Counted from the first letter of the stretch, positions 11,001 to 19,379 are shown. The stretch is 64,000 nucleotides of DNA from Mycobacterium sp. (GCA_003987775.1 RXJD01000018.1:1-64000); one strand, 5' to 3'. Translations and numbers: made by a program. Notes: generated by a model from the letters alone, not told the origin.

Positions 11001-12112
11001 CCCCCGGCGCCGCCGTCGCCGCCGGAGGTACCTGACCCGCCGGAGCCGCCGCTGACCCCCGCGACCCCGGCGCCGCCGGTGCCGCCGGCCCCGCCGTCGC
11101 CGTAGAGAAACCCGCCCGTACCCCCGTTTCCGCCGGTACCACCGTGCGGTGTCAAGGATGTGCCCACGCCCCCGACACCGCCCGCGCCGCCGCTGCCCAG
11201 GAGCACAGCGTTGCCGCCGGCTCCACCGCTGCCGCCGTCGATTCCGGCGCCACCGGCCCCGCCGTTGCCCCAGAGCCAGCCGCCGGTGCCGCCGGTGCCG
11301 CCGTATCCACCGGCGCCGCCGGCTCCGCCTGCGCCCAGCAGCCGGGCCGCCCCGCCGGCTCCGCCGAAGTACCCGGCCTCGGCCGAACCTCCGGCGCCGC
11401 CATTGCCCCACAGCCAGCCTCCGGAGCCGCCGGTGCCGCCCGGGCCGCCGGCGCCGCCCGCACCCCCGGAGCCGAGCAGGGTGGCGGTGCCGCCGGCGCC
11501 GCCGACGACACCTGAACCGCCCGCGCCGCCGTTGCCCCACAGCCAACCGCCCGCGCCGCCGGTTCCACCGGCACCACCCACCCCGCCGGCACCGCCCGCT
11601 CCACCGTTACCGATCAATCCGGCCGCCCCGCCGGAGCCACCGCTCTGGCCGGCGGCACCCGAACCGCCGGCACCGCCGTTGCCCCACAAGATTCCGCCCG
11701 CGCCGCCGGCCTGACCGCTACCGGCCGCACCATTGGCGCCGTCGCCGATCAGCGGACGGCCCAGCAGCAGTTGGGTGGGGGCGTTGACCGCACCCAGCAC
11801 ACCCTGCTCGATGGCCTGCAACGGCGACGCGTTGACCGCTTCGGCGGTGGCGTAGGACCCGGCGGCGGTGCCGATCGACTGCACGAACTGCGCGTGGAAG
11901 TTCGCCGCCTGCTCGCTGATCGCCAGGTAGTGCTGCGCGTGATTGCCGAACAGCGCGGCAATGGCGGCCGAGATCTCGTCCTGGGCCGCCGGCAACACTG
12001 ACGAAGTGGGCAGTGCCGCAACCAGATTGGCCTCGCTGATGGCCGATCCGATGCGGGCCAGGTCCGAGGCGGCCGCAGTGATCGACTCCGGCGATGTGAT
12101 GACGAATGACAT
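8027..12112 (-). CDS. PE_PGRS family protein
   Basis: A 1,361-residue protein. Residues 1 to ~95 form a PE domain ([21 protein letters not shown]...) predicted to be helical and used for ESX (type VII) export, with a YATAE sequence near its end matching the YxxxD/E signal. The linker contains [13 protein letters not shown], the conserved GRPLI sequence of PE_PGRS proteins. The rest is GGX-GGX repeats (GGAGG, GNGG, GGTGG) punctuated by [18 protein letters not shown] and similar modules. Such proteins are secreted or outer-membrane associated; some bind calcium or host receptors, but no specific role can be read here. It has its own promoter and a plausible GAGAAAGG ribosome site. It occupies the position of ugpC in M. 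tuberculosis. Confidence 0.95.
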   Translation of the reverse strand: MSFVITSPESITAAASDLARIGSAISEANLVAALPTSSVLPAAQDEISAAIAALFGNHAQHYLAISEQAANFHAQFVQSIGTAAGSYATAEAVNASPLQAIEQGVLGAVNAPTQLLLGRPLIGDGANGAAGSGQAGGAGGILWGNGGAGGSGAAGQSGGSGGAAGLIGNGGAGGAGGVGGAGGTGGAGGWLWGNGGAGGSGVVGGAGGTATLLGSGGAGGAGGPGGTGGSGGWLWGNGGAGGSAEAGYFGGAGGAARLLGAGGAGGAGGYGGTGGTGGWLWGNGGAGGAGIDGGSGGAGGNAVLLGSGGAGGVGGVGTSLTPHGGTGGNGGTGGFLYGDGGAGGTGGAGVAGVSGGSGGSGTSGGDGGAGGIGGRGSQLLGSGGAGGTGGQGGAGGAGGNGNHGGAGQTGQAGGNGGNGGVGGVGGTGNEGGWLNKIFTPSGGQALGGAGGNGGTGGAAGDGGNGGDGTWNMNGGNGGNGGNPGTGGAGGAGGAGGRFGQAASGAIGNSPHSGGNGGNGGAGSVSVSPGVKGNDGGNGGNGGLYGNGGNGGAGGNGTFGSDAIAGADAASGSAGGNGGTGGKGGALAGNGGNGGAGGHGGDGGDGGRGFDGQVGKAGGGTGGDGTNGGRGGNGGAGGNGGAGGTATAGQAGKQGAGGNGGNAGNGAVGGNGGNGGDGSFANGGNGNGGTGGNGGNRGVGGTGGAGGLGPDGTTGARGADGYTPVSGGNGGNGGNGATSVNPNVAGGNGGNGGNGGSHGNGGTGGAGGNGASGTNAVAAGGDGTSGSSGGNGGTGGKGGSMAGNGGTGGAGGNGGEGGDGAVGLNGQPGKFPGGTGGDGMNGGRGGNGGAGGNGGAGGTATAGQAGKQGVGGNGGNAGDGAVGGNGGKGGDGSFANGGNGSGGTGGNGGNRGVGGTGGAGGTGSAPGARGADGYTPTSGGNGGNGGNGADSFNPNLAGGNGGKGGNGGLDGNGGNGGRGGNGATGTNGTNNTTAGGTGGNGGNGSAGGSGGAGGNSGVFHGNGGNGGAAGSGGNGGSGGAGGNGTSGTTGMPHGSDGGTGGTGGQGGQGGQGGTGGAAGKAANLNGGKDGTQGAGGNGGQGGGGGNGGNGGTGGNGASASGVTPQAGNGGNGGAGGTAGKGGNGGAGGAGSTTGTTGDTGMQGKGGNGGAGGNGGNGDTTGVASPTAGNGGTGGAGGEGATGGTGGAGGHGGIGGVGNNADGGAGGTGGRGGKGNLGAGGVGGVGGNGGNGGNATNSYLAGNGGNAGNGGVGGDSTTAPGASGGTGGTGGTGGTGISNGGNLSRPGGFGGNGGTGGTGGAGKYGFVILAGFSGDNGGLGNGSGGIAGGAGGGGGAGGKGGGS
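9203..10560 (-). repeat. ~640-bp tandem segmental duplication within the PGRS region
   Basis: Anchor sequences recur with an offset of about 635-642 bases. The GTAGCCGTCGG segment ([10 protein letters not shown] in protein) is at ~9314 and ~9950, GGCGAAGCTGCC (GSFANGG) at 9431 and 10073, and CCTGCTTGCCGG (AGKQG) at 9511 and 10153. Two near-complete copies of about 212 residues sit head to tail, with the start of a third diverged copy at ~10480-10560. Confidence 0.8.
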
Positions 12113-12202
12113 GGCAATGCCTTTCTCGAGCCGCGATGCATCGCGCGCAGAGGGGAGCAGAGGGGAAGGGTGGGGCGCGCCGCCCGCTCGGCGCTACCAG
12201 AA

Positions 12203-12231
12203 AAAATACGACGCCAAATCCGATACGTCAA
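12203..12231 (-). promoter_or_regulatory. Sigma-A-like promoter of the PE_PGRS gene
   Basis: On the minus strand, TTGACG (12226-12231) and TATTTT (12203-12208) are separated by exactly 17 bases, inside an AT-rich island (~12199-12250) that contrasts with the surrounding GC-rich DNA. Transcription would start near 12196, giving a leader of about 85 bases. Confidence 0.7.
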
Positions 12232-12340
12232 CACATAAAATACATTCATGCATCAGACGTCCAACCGGGCGGGCGAGTAGGGCGGTCGGCCCTGGCCGTG
12301 GGCGCGCCGGGCCGCATTTCACCGAACCGGTCAGCCACTG

Positions 12341-12357
12341 CCGGCGACGCTCGCCGG
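12341..12357 (-). terminator. Perfect 7-bp hairpin after the echA16-membrane protein unit
   Basis: CCGGCGA (12341-12347), a 3-base loop and TCGCCGG (12351-12357) form a GC-rich hairpin 17 bases past the stop of the membrane protein gene. No T-run follows, which is usual for mycobacterial terminators. The rest of the 262-base gap up to the PE_PGRS start holds that gene's promoter and leader; nothing else is recognisable. Confidence 0.5.
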
Positions 12358-12374
12358 GTACGTCACGGTCGAGT

Positions 12375-12764
12375 TCAGCGTGGCGCTGTGTCAGGTACGG
12401 CGTTCAACCAGATGAACAGTGCGGCAACGAAAGTGACACCGACGATGGTCAGGCCCAGGGCGGGCCAGAGGCACATCACCGACCGTCGAATTCCGGCTGT
12501 CACCGAACCGATCACCGCCACCAGCAAACCGGCAATGATCCCACCGGCGACCACGGCGATACCGAAGCCGGTCTGGGAGTAGAAGTGCTCGACGCCGGCG
12601 CTGTCGCAGTTGTCGCTGCACCCGGGCAGCATCAACCACATCGCCGGCCCCAACGCGCCGATGAAGGAGAGCACACTGGCCGCGAACTGCGCGACGAACA
12701 GGACGACCGTGAGGACGACGTCGGTGCTCGAACGCCGTGCGCGTTGCGGAGCCGGTTGTGGCAT
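12375..12764 (-). CDS. Small three-helix membrane protein of unknown function
   Basis: A 129-residue protein not assigned to a family. A basic N-terminus (PQPAPQRARRSS) is followed by hydrophobic segments at about residues 16-40, 62-85 and 93-117. A short loop after the first helix contains two cysteines (PGCSDNCDSAG) that could form a disulphide outside the membrane. The ATG at 12764 lies ten bases after the echA16 stop on the same strand, so the two are likely cotranscribed. The frame stays open upstream inside echA16, but no membrane-protein character is seen there. Confidence 0.7.
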   Translation of the reverse strand: MPQPAPQRARRSSTDVVLTVVLFVAQFAASVLSFIGALGPAMWLMLPGCSDNCDSAGVEHFYSQTGFGIAVVAGGIIAGLLVAVIGSVTAGIRRSVMCLWPALGLTIVGVTFVAALFIWLNAVPDTAPR

Positions 12765-12774
12765 CACCAGTCGG

Positions 12775-13524
12775 TTAGCGCACCTGGGAACGTCCGCGTT
12801 GCAGTACCGCCTCACGATTCGCCGCGATGTCGTCGCCGCTGGTGCGGAACTGCCGTGCCGCAGCGGCTTCCAGCCACAGACCGCCGCCGATCTGGGCGTC
12901 GTCAATGTGGTGGTAGGACGCGAGCAGCGCCCTGACCGCATCCTGGTTGTTGCCGACGATGGAGGCTGCAACGGCGCGGGCAGTGGGCAGCAGTTGGTCA
13001 TGCGCCACCACCTCGGTGACCAGCCCGGCACGCAGTGCGTCGGCGGCCGACAGGTAGTCGCCGGTCATGCTCATCCGCCGGGCGAGTCCGACGCCGACCT
13101 TCTGCGGCAGTCGCACGCTCAGGCCCCAGGTCGGCAGCAGGCCGACCCGGGCGTGGGTGTCGGCGAAACGGGCCTGCTCGGAGGCGATCAGGATGTCGCA
13201 GTAGAGCGCGAGCTCGAGCCCGCCGGTGACCGCGGCACCGTTGATGGCGCCGATCACCGGCTTGGTCAGCGCCGGCCAGCGTGGCGAGATATCGGGCAGA
13301 GCGGTCTGCCCGCCCAGCTCCTTGAGGTCCAGTCCGGCGCAGAACACCGGATCGGCGCCGGTGACGATGATGACGTCGACGCCGTCGTCCGCCTCGGCGT
13401 CGGCGAGGGCACTGAAGAACTGGTCGCGCAGCGCCGCGGACAGCGCGTTGCGGGACTGCGGACGGTTCAGGGTCAGAGTGCGCACCCGCTCGTCGGTGTC
13501 GATCAGCAGGATCTCGTCGGTCAT
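12775..13524 (-). CDS. echA16: Enoyl-CoA hydratase/isomerase EchA16
   Basis: A 249-residue crotonase-fold protein of the same length as M. tuberculosis EchA16 (Rv2831). Oxyanion-hole regions are visible: FCAGLDLKEL and AAVTGGLELALYCD. The residue pair after GGLELAL differs from classical hydratases, so the exact reaction (hydratase, isomerase or other) is not certain. The ATG at 13524 has a TACGGT -10 seven bases upstream, so it is probably leaderless. In M. tuberculosis it neighbours ugpC; here PE_PGRS lies between it and the ugp genes. Confidence 0.92.
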   Translation of the reverse strand: MTDEILLIDTDERVRTLTLNRPQSRNALSAALRDQFFSALADAEADDGVDVIIVTGADPVFCAGLDLKELGGQTALPDISPRWPALTKPVIGAINGAAVTGGLELALYCDILIASEQARFADTHARVGLLPTWGLSVRLPQKVGVGLARRMSMTGDYLSAADALRAGLVTEVVAHDQLLPTARAVAASIVGNNQDAVRALLASYHHIDDAQIGGGLWLEAAAARQFRTSGDDIAANREAVLQRGRSQVR

Positions 13525-13531
13525 GGCTCTT

Positions 13532-13537
13532 ACCGTA
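13532..13537 (-). promoter_or_regulatory. -10 element of leaderless echA16 promoter
   Basis: Minus-strand TACGGT lies seven bases before the echA16 ATG at 13524. It is only 19 bases from the opposing -10 of the DUF2277 gene, so the two promoters face away from each other in a 45-base gap. Confidence 0.6.
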
Positions 13538-13556
13538 GCCAAAGCGATGCCGCGCT

Positions 13557-13562
13557 TATCGT
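13557..13562 (+). promoter_or_regulatory. -10 element of leaderless DUF2277 gene promoter
   Basis: TATCGT lies seven bases before the ATG at 13570, mirroring the echA16 promoter on the other strand. Confidence 0.6.
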
Positions 13563-13569
13563 GGAGACC

Positions 13570-13848
13570 ATGTGCCGCAATATCACCGAACTTCGTGGGC
13601 TGGAGCCGCCCGCCACTGCCCAGGAGATCGCGGCCGCGGCGCGCCAGTACGTACGCAAGGTCAGTGGGATCACCCATCCGTCCGCCGCCAACGCCGACGC
13701 GTTCGAAGCCGCGGTCGCCGAGGTGACCGCCTCGACCGCCCGGCTGCTCGACGCGCTGCCGCCTCGGCGCCAGCCGCCCAAGACCGTCCCGCCGTTGCGC
13801 CGCGCCCCTCAAGAAGGTCCAGTAGTGGCCCGCCAAGCGCTGAGATGA
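13570..13848 (+). CDS. DUF2277 family protein
   Basis: A 92-residue protein starting MCRNITELRGLEPPAT with a central YVRKVSGITHPS, the hallmark of DUF2277. The function is unknown. The conserved MCRNI start and Cys-Arg pair suggest a small enzyme or binding protein; nothing more can be said. A GTG at 13561 (VETMCRN) is possible but the ATG fits the family start. The stop overlaps the next gene as ATGA, making a two-gene operon with the DUF1802 protein. Confidence 0.85.
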   Translation: MCRNITELRGLEPPATAQEIAAAARQYVRKVSGITHPSAANADAFEAAVAEVTASTARLLDALPPRRQPPKTVPPLRRAPQEGPVVARQALR

Positions 13849-14405
13849 CGAGCGCTCGAGCCACGACAGCGCTCAAAGAGTGGAGCGCGGCGGTGCGGGC
13901 GCTGCTCGACGGACGCCAGACGATCCTGCTGCGCAAGGGCGGCATCGGCGAGAAGCGCTTCGAGGTGGCTGCCGACGAGTTCCTGCTGTTCCCGACGGTG
14001 GCGCACAGCCACGCCCAGCGCGTCCGTCCCGAGCATCAGGATCTGCTCGCGGCCGGCGCCGCGGACAGCACCGAGGACTGGGTGACGGTGCGAGCAGCTG
14101 CGAAAATCGTTGCTGCACTTGCGGTTAACCGGCCTGAGCGATTGCCCGACATAGAGGATCTGCATATCTGGACCGCCGATTCGGTGCGCGCCGACCGGCT
14201 CGACTTCCGGCCCAGACATCAGCTCGCCGTCCTGGTGGTGTCGGCGATACCGCTCGTCGAACCGGTGCGGCTGACCCGCACCCCCGACTACGCCGGCTGT
14301 ACCAGTTGGGTGCAGTTGCCCGGCGCGCCCCAGCTGTCGGCGCCCGTGCACGCCGATGCCGAGTTAGCCGAGGTCGTCCACCGGGTCCGTGCCGCCATCG
14401 TCTGA
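13845..14405 (+). CDS. DUF1802 family protein
   Basis: A 186-residue cytoplasmic protein. The N-terminal pattern ALKEWSAAVRALLDGRQTILLRKGGIGE followed by EFLLFPTVAHSHAQRV is typical of DUF1802, a family of unknown biochemical role. The ATG at 13845 overlaps the stop of the DUF2277 gene by four bases. Its 3' end overlaps the convergent hydrolase gene by 42 bases (14364-14405), an unusually long tail-to-tail overlap that leaves no room for a terminator. Confidence 0.8.
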   Translation: MTSARATTALKEWSAAVRALLDGRQTILLRKGGIGEKRFEVAADEFLLFPTVAHSHAQRVRPEHQDLLAAGAADSTEDWVTVRAAAKIVAALAVNRPERLPDIEDLHIWTADSVRADRLDFRPRHQLAVLVVSAIPLVEPVRLTRTPDYAGCTSWVQLPGAPQLSAPVHADAELAEVVHRVRAAIV

Positions 14406-16064
14406 AGCCGGCAGCAGCAATCGGGACTCGCCGAAGTGCACCGAGTGGGTGGCCGGCTTGAGCTCGCGTCCGGTCAGCACCGGTTCGCCGGTGCCCAGGT
14501 TGGGCGCATAGCGCGGGACCCAGCTTCCGGAGATCAGGACGCGAATGCGCGACCCGGCCGCGAAGCGGTGCGCGATCGGATCGAGTTCGACGCGGACGCT
14601 ACGCGCGGAGTCCCCGAGCCGGCGGTACCCGTCGCTCACGTTGCGGGATTGGCCTTTGGCATCCACTTCGCTGACCCGGACGAACAAATCGACGTGCGGG
14701 TTGTCGGAACTGTGCGCCAATTCCAGGACGGGGCTGCCATAGACGAACAGGTCCTCGGTCAGGGTGGCGCCGGTGAAGCTCAGCACGTCGTCGCGCTGGG
14801 CGAGCTCGGTGTCGTCGCGGTAGCCGCCCTTCGCCGACAGCAGCGGCCCGCCGGTCGTCGGGGTCGGGTTCTTCGGGTCGTAGCGGAAGTTCGCGGGCCG
14901 GGTTTTGGTCTCCGGCGGGGTGTCGCCCAGGTGCCCGTAGGGCTGCAGGTACAGGGCCAGTTCGTCGGTGGCCGGCGGCCAGTCGGGCAGGTGACGCCAG
15001 CCCTGGCCGGTCACGAAGACGTGTACCGGGCTCGGGCGGCTCAGCGCCGGTGCGCCGCCGAGGTGGAAGTCCAGCCAGTCCAGCGTTTCCCGCGTCGTGA
15101 GGGGGAGGGCTTTGGTGATCATCTGGACGTGCGTCCAGGGGCCGACCGTCATCGCGACGTTCACCCCCCGCCGGGACAGGTGCCGGTACTGCCGCGTCGT
15201 CTGGCCGACGAACAGGTCCTGCCAACCGCCGAGCAGCAACACCGGCACCTCGGCGCGATCCAGCGCGTCGGGAAAGCGCAACCGCTCCCAGAAAGGGTCG
15301 CCGGGTTCGGGTTGCGTCGCCCACGTTTCGAACCAGGGTGCCCCCGAGCCGAGCAGATCGCGTGCGGCCGGCCCGAACGGAACCCTCTGGACGGTCTTCG
15401 CCACTTTGCGGGGCGCCCGAAGGTGCCGGATGGCGTGCCGGAGGCGGCGGGGGTCCTCCTGCCGGCTCACCATGTCGCTCCAGCCGAGGAAGTCATTGAC
15501 CGCGAATGTGCCTGTGCCCCAAGTAGATTCGCAGAAGTCGTGCGGACCGGCTGCGATCACCGCGGCGGCCAGTTCCGGGGGCGGATCGTTGAGCAGCGCC
15601 CACTGGGTGAAGCCGAGGTAGGACAGCCCGACGGTGGCGAAGCGGCCGGTGAACCACGGTTGCTCGCGCAACCACTGCACCGTGTCGGCGCCGTCGTCCG
15701 CCTCGTTGGCCATCGGCTCGAACTCGCCGGCCGAGCCGAAGGTGCCCCGGACGCTCTGCATCACCACGTGATAGCCGCGGGCGGCATACAGGGTGGCGAA
15801 GGCCAGCGAGAACGGCAGCTTGCGCCCGTAGGGTCCCCGGACCAGCAACGTACCGGTCGGCTTGGACGTCTGGGGAGAGTAGTGGTCGGCGATGAGATGG
15901 ACGCCGTCGCGCATCGGAATCTCGACGCGGTCGACGGTGTAACGCGTGGTGGCTCGTGGCAGTCCGAACGCGGCGCCGATCGCGCCGAGAGCGGCCCGAC
16001 GGCCGAGACCGCTGGTCAGAGTCCGCTGCTTGAGTTGCTCACGCCGAAGGGATGTGATGCTCAC
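14364..16064 (-). CDS. CocE/NonD-type serine hydrolase (X-Pro dipeptidyl-peptidase S15 family)
   Basis: A 566-residue homologue of M. tuberculosis Rv2800. After a basic N-terminus comes the alpha/beta hydrolase domain with IPMRDGVHLIAD, the nucleophile elbow VGLSYLGFTQWAL (Ser in GLSYLG) and a late WTHVQM His region. The C-terminal jelly-roll domain (RNVSDGYRRL, HRFAAGSRIRVLISG) completes the S15/CocE architecture. It probably hydrolyses an ester or amide; the substrate is unknown. A short hydrophobic stretch near residues 20-37 could be a weak Tat-type signal. The GTG start at 16064 follows a TACTCT -10 by six bases. Confidence 0.88.
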   Translation of the reverse strand: MSITSLRREQLKQRTLTSGLGRRAALGAIGAAFGLPRATTRYTVDRVEIPMRDGVHLIADHYSPQTSKPTGTLLVRGPYGRKLPFSLAFATLYAARGYHVVMQSVRGTFGSAGEFEPMANEADDGADTVQWLREQPWFTGRFATVGLSYLGFTQWALLNDPPPELAAAVIAAGPHDFCESTWGTGTFAVNDFLGWSDMVSRQEDPRRLRHAIRHLRAPRKVAKTVQRVPFGPAARDLLGSGAPWFETWATQPEPGDPFWERLRFPDALDRAEVPVLLLGGWQDLFVGQTTRQYRHLSRRGVNVAMTVGPWTHVQMITKALPLTTRETLDWLDFHLGGAPALSRPSPVHVFVTGQGWRHLPDWPPATDELALYLQPYGHLGDTPPETKTRPANFRYDPKNPTPTTGGPLLSAKGGYRDDTELAQRDDVLSFTGATLTEDLFVYGSPVLELAHSSDNPHVDLFVRVSEVDAKGQSRNVSDGYRRLGDSARSVRVELDPIAHRFAAGSRIRVLISGSWVPRYAPNLGTGEPVLTGRELKPATHSVHFGESRLLLPASDDGGTDPVDDLG

Positions 16065-16070
16065 ACAGCC

Positions 16071-16076
16071 AGAGTA
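16071..16076 (-). promoter_or_regulatory. -10 element of leaderless hydrolase promoter
   Basis: Minus-strand TACTCT lies six bases before the GTG at 16064. It falls in the 19-base gap behind the DUF3558-like gene, so the hydrolase can be transcribed on its own. Confidence 0.55.
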
Positions 16077-16083
16077 GGCAGGA

Positions 16084-16659
16084 TCAGAATTTGTAGAACG
16101 GAGCGAGGTCGTTGGCCCGCTGCAGATTGGTGGACGGGCAGTCGACGTCGGGCTCGGAATACACGGTGGAGTAGAACAGCGACTGCTGGATGACGCCGTA
16201 GCTGGTCTTGAACGTCACCATGCAGGAGATGTACCAGAAGCTGTTGTGATAAGTCGGCTTCAAGGTCCAGTACTGGGCGGCGCGGTGGCCCTGGATCGTG
16301 GTCTCGACGGCGTCGGCGGGCAGCGTCTGGGCGTAGGTCCGCCACACGATCGGCTCCACGGCCAACTGGTAGTTGCCGGCGTCGAACTGGCAGCGCAGGC
16401 CTTCGAGCGGCTCAGGAGGGGTGAAAGCCAGTCCCAGCCGCTGCACCGCGTCGAACGGAATATCGGTGCAGGGATCGAACGGACTCGGGTCGCTCGTCGC
16501 AACGATCGGGCTCTTCATGGTGGTTTCCATTGGCTGAGCCGTCGACCGCAGCTCGACGGGCCCGCGCGCCGTCGGGGCCGGGGGAGCGAATTGGAAGCCG
16601 ATGATCACCGCTGTGACCAGCGCACTCAGCGCTGCAGCCAGACGCACTTTGGCGAACAC
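16084..16659 (-). CDS. Exported DUF3558-like protein (Rv2799-like)
   Basis: A 191-residue protein with one N-terminal hydrophobic segment (residues ~5-23) and then an extracytoplasmic domain. PFDPCTDIPFDAVQRLGL...LRCQFDAG resembles DUF3558, with cysteines in DPC and LRC; a third and fourth Cys lie in the SCMV and DVDC segments. No lipobox Cys is present, so it is likely a membrane-anchored or secreted protein. The GTG at 16659 was chosen for its GGAGCAGGGGG ribosome site, although the frame extends upstream to 16803. A TACACT -10 is at 16694-16699. The function is unknown. Confidence 0.75.
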   Translation of the reverse strand: MFAKVRLAAALSALVTAVIIGFQFAPPAPTARGPVELRSTAQPMETTMKSPIVATSDPSPFDPCTDIPFDAVQRLGLAFTPPEPLEGLRCQFDAGNYQLAVEPIVWRTYAQTLPADAVETTIQGHRAAQYWTLKPTYHNSFWYISCMVTFKTSYGVIQQSLFYSTVYSEPDVDCPSTNLQRANDLAPFYKF

Positions 16660-16752
16660 GACACCCCCTGCTCCCGGCGATCCTCTTGCCGGGAGTGTAC
16701 AAGTCGCTGCAATGCAGCCGTAAGCGAAACGAGGCAATCCACTGCGGATCGC

Positions 16753-16758
16753 TAGGGT
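16753..16758 (+). promoter_or_regulatory. -10 element of metallophosphatase-pptT-truB operon
   Basis: TAGGGT lies eight bases before the GTG at 16767, consistent with leaderless transcription of the three-gene unit. Confidence 0.5.
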
Positions 16759-16766
16759 GGTGAATC

Positions 16767-17729
16767 GTGACAGGACATGAGCAGGGCGGGGGACAGCCGA
16801 CACTGTGGGCTGTCTCGGACCTGCACACCGGTCACCTCGGCAACAAGCCCGTCACCGAGTCGCTGCATCCGTCGTCGCCGGACGATTGGCTGATCGTCTG
16901 CGGGGATGTCGCCGAACGCACCGATGAGATCCGCTGGGCGCTGGATCTGCTGCGGCGGCGGTTCGCGAAGGTGATCTGGGTGCCGGGCAACCACGAACTG
17001 TGGACCACCAACAAAGACCCACTGCAGATCTTCGGCCGTGACCGCTACGACTATCTGGTCAACATGTGTGACGAGATGGGCGTCGTCACCCCCGAGCACC
17101 CTTTCCCGGTGTGGACCGAGCGGGGCGGCCCGGCCACCATCGTGCCGATGTTCCTGCTGTACGACTACACGTTCCTGCCGAACGGAGCCGCCACCAAGGC
17201 CGAAGGTCTGGCCATCGCCAAGGAACGCAACGTGGTGTGCACCGACGAGTTCCTGTTGTCCTGTGAGCCGTACGCCACCCGTGATGCCTGGTGCCGCGAG
17301 CGGGTCGCCAAGACGCGGACCCGCCTCGAACAGCTCGACTGGATGCAGCCGACGGTGCTGGTCAACCATTTCCCGCTGGTGCGCGACCCCTGCGACGCGC
17401 TGTTCTACCCCGAGTTCGCGCTGTGGTGCGGCACCACCAAGACCGCCGACTGGCACACCCGCTACAACGCGATCTGCTCGGTCTACGGTCACCTGCACAT
17501 TCCGCGCACCACCTGGTACGACGACGTGCGGTTCGAAGAGGTGTCGGTGGGTTACCCGCGTGAGTGGCGCCGGCGCAAGCCGTACAGCTGGCTGCGCCAG
17601 GTGCTGCCCGACCCGCAGTACGCGCCGGGCTACCTGAACGACTTCGGCGGGCACTTCACGATCACCCCTGAGATGAGGGCCCAGCACGCCCAATTTCAGG
17701 AACGACTGCGCCAGCGGCAGTCCCGGTGA
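16767..17729 (+). CDS. Calcineurin-like metallophosphoesterase (Rv2795c-like)
   Basis: A 320-residue cytoplasmic enzyme with the complete binuclear metallophosphatase signature: SDLHTGH (DxH), VCGDVAER (GD), PGNHELW (GNHE), VNHFP (H) and YGHLHIP (GHxH). Its conserved partnership with pptT is notable: the stop overlaps the pptT GTG by four bases, and the same pair is adjacent in M. tuberculosis. The Rv2795c protein has been described as a phosphopantetheine hydrolase (PptH) that removes phosphopantetheine from carrier proteins and so opposes PptT. That assignment is carried over by homology and position. Confidence 0.9.
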   Translation: MTGHEQGGGQPTLWAVSDLHTGHLGNKPVTESLHPSSPDDWLIVCGDVAERTDEIRWALDLLRRRFAKVIWVPGNHELWTTNKDPLQIFGRDRYDYLVNMCDEMGVVTPEHPFPVWTERGGPATIVPMFLLYDYTFLPNGAATKAEGLAIAKERNVVCTDEFLLSCEPYATRDAWCRERVAKTRTRLEQLDWMQPTVLVNHFPLVRDPCDALFYPEFALWCGTTKTADWHTRYNAICSVYGHLHIPRTTWYDDVRFEEVSVGYPREWRRRKPYSWLRQVLPDPQYAPGYLNDFGGHFTITPEMRAQHAQFQERLRQRQSR

Positions 17730-18406
17730 ACACCCGCACGCTGGTGTCGTCGCTGCTGCCCGGCACCCTGGTCGACAACCTGGGCCATGCCGAGCTGTAT
17801 TCGGACCCGCCGGACCTGCAGCCGCTGCCCGAGGAGGAGCCGCTGATCGCCCGGTCGGTGGCCAAGCGGCGCAACGAGTTCATCACCGTGCGGCACTGTG
17901 CCCGTGTCGCGCTAGGTGAGATCGGCGTGTCGCCCGTCCCGATCCTCAAGGGAGACAAGGGCGAACCATGCTGGCCCGACGGTGTCGTCGGCAGCCTCAC
18001 CCACTGCGCCGGCTACCGGGGCGCGGTGGTGGGACGCGACGGGCCGGTGCGCTCGGTGGGCATCGACGCCGAACCGCACGATGTGCTACCCAACGGCGTG
18101 CTGGACGCGATCAGCCTGCCGGCCGAGCGCGCCGAGATTCCCGCGGCACTGCCGAACGACTTGCATTGGGACCGAATCCTGTTCTGCGCCAAGGAAGCAA
18201 CGTACAAAGCCTGGTTCCCGCTGACCAAGCGCTGGCTGGGTTTCGAGGACGCGCACATCACCTTCACGGCCGACTCGCCGGCCGCCGGCCGCTTCGTCTC
18301 CCGGATCCTGATCGATCCCGAAGCCCTGTCGGGTCCGCCGTTGGCGTCGTTGACCGGGCGCTGGTCGGTCGAGCGTGGGCTGGTGCTCACCGCGATCGTG
18401 CTATGA
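17726..18406 (+). CDS. pptT: 4'-phosphopantetheinyl transferase PptT
   Basis: A 226-residue Sfp-type transferase that moves phosphopantetheine from CoA onto acyl carrier and peptidyl carrier domains of large synthases (mycolate, siderophore and lipid synthases). It is nearly collinear with the tuberculosis enzyme. Key motifs are [30 protein letters not shown] (Mg2+-binding Asp and Glu) and [14 protein letters not shown] (KEA...K). It starts at a GTG overlapping the stop of the metallophosphatase gene and its stop overlaps truB as ATGA, so the three genes are tightly coupled. Confidence 0.97.
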   Translation: MNTRTLVSSLLPGTLVDNLGHAELYSDPPDLQPLPEEEPLIARSVAKRRNEFITVRHCARVALGEIGVSPVPILKGDKGEPCWPDGVVGSLTHCAGYRGAVVGRDGPVRSVGIDAEPHDVLPNGVLDAISLPAERAEIPAALPNDLHWDRILFCAKEATYKAWFPLTKRWLGFEDAHITFTADSPAAGRFVSRILIDPEALSGPPLASLTGRWSVERGLVLTAIVL

Positions 18407-19302
18407 CCGAAACCGGCCCCGGGCTGGGCGCCGGATTGGTCGTTGTCGACAAACCGGCCGGGATGACCAGTCACGACGTCGTGGGGCGGTGCCGGCGGAT
18501 CTTCGGCACCCGCCGGGTGGGTCATGCCGGGACGCTGGACCCGATGGCCACCGGGGTCCTCGTGATCGGCATCGAGCGCGCCACCAAGATCCTCGGCCTG
18601 TTGACCGCCACGACGAAGTCGTATGCGGCCACCATCCGGCTGGGCCAGTCCACCTCCACCGATGACGCGGAAGGTGAACTGCTGCAGTCGGTTCCGGCGG
18701 ACCACGTCACCGACGAGGCGATCGCGGCGGCGCTGGACAGGCTGCGCGGTGACATCGAGCAGGTGCCGTCGGCGGTCAGCGCGATCAAGGTCGCCGGCCG
18801 GCGCGCCTACCAGCTGGCCCGCGAAGGTCAGGCCGTCGAACTGCGGGCCCGGCCGGTTCGCATCGAGCGGTTCGAGGTGCTGGCGACGCGTCGCGCGGAG
18901 GGCCTGATCGATCTCGACGTGGAGGTCGACTGCTCGTCGGGCACCTATATCCGCGCGCTGGCCCGCGATCTCGGCGCCGCGCTCGGTGTGGGTGGTCACC
19001 TGACCGCGCTGCGGCGCACCCGGGTCGGGCGGTTCGACCTGCGCCACGCCGTGACGCTCGAGGACCTGGCCGAGCGCCCGCGTCTGTCGCTAAGCCTCGA
19101 TGAGGCGTGCCTGCTGATGTTCGCGCGTCGTGACCTGACGGCCGAGGAGGCCGACGCTGCCGCCAACGGCCGGCCGCTGACACCGGCCGGTCTCGATGGC
19201 GTGTACGCGGCCGCCGCCGAGGACGGCCGGGTGATCGCGTTGCTGTGCGACGAGGGTCGCCGCACCAGATCGGTGGTGGTGATCCGCCCGTCGACGTTGT
19301 AG
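18403..19302 (+). CDS. truB: tRNA pseudouridine-55 synthase
   Basis: A 299-residue enzyme that makes pseudouridine 55 in the T-loop of tRNAs. The catalytic motif [14 protein letters not shown] places the nucleophilic Asp at residue 46. [21 protein letters not shown] and [15 protein letters not shown] are further TruB signatures, and a C-terminal PUA-like domain follows. The ATG at 18403 overlaps the pptT stop. Its last codons contain a 9-base sequence (TCGACGTTG) repeated 80 bases downstream. Confidence 0.96.
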   Translation: MTETGPGLGAGLVVVDKPAGMTSHDVVGRCRRIFGTRRVGHAGTLDPMATGVLVIGIERATKILGLLTATTKSYAATIRLGQSTSTDDAEGELLQSVPADHVTDEAIAAALDRLRGDIEQVPSAVSAIKVAGRRAYQLAREGQAVELRARPVRIERFEVLATRRAEGLIDLDVEVDCSSGTYIRALARDLGAALGVGGHLTALRRTRVGRFDLRHAVTLEDLAERPRLSLSLDEACLLMFARRDLTAEEADAAANGRPLTPAGLDGVYAAAAEDGRVIALLCDEGRRTRSVVVIRPSTL

Positions 19303-19379
19303 AGCTCTCTGCTCGCCGAGGCTGTAACTCTGCAGCGAAAGTGCGAGTACGGGTCTGCAATTCTTCAGCCTCGACGTTG
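19291..19379. repeat. 80-bp segment bounded by 9-bp direct repeats, with internal inverted repeat
   Basis: TCGACGTTG occurs at 19291-19299 (end of truB) and again at 19371-19379. Between them CGAGGCTG (19317-19324) and CAGCCTCG (19366-19373) form an 8-bp perfect inverted repeat. It lies in the 153-base gap before ltp1. It could be a terminator for truB or the trace of a small inserted element. The rest of the gap to 19455 shows only the ltp1 ribosome site. Confidence 0.35.

Noticed and set aside
8027..12112. Possible CRISPR or VNTR locus in the repeat-rich 8-12 kb region
   Set aside because: Repeats are coding GGX triplets of a PE_PGRS protein without uniform spacers; no cas genes are present.
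12106..12582. Plus-strand open frame opposite the PE_PGRS start and membrane protein gene
   Set aside because: It runs antisense to the PE_PGRS promoter and the small membrane gene, has biased composition and no recognisable domain.
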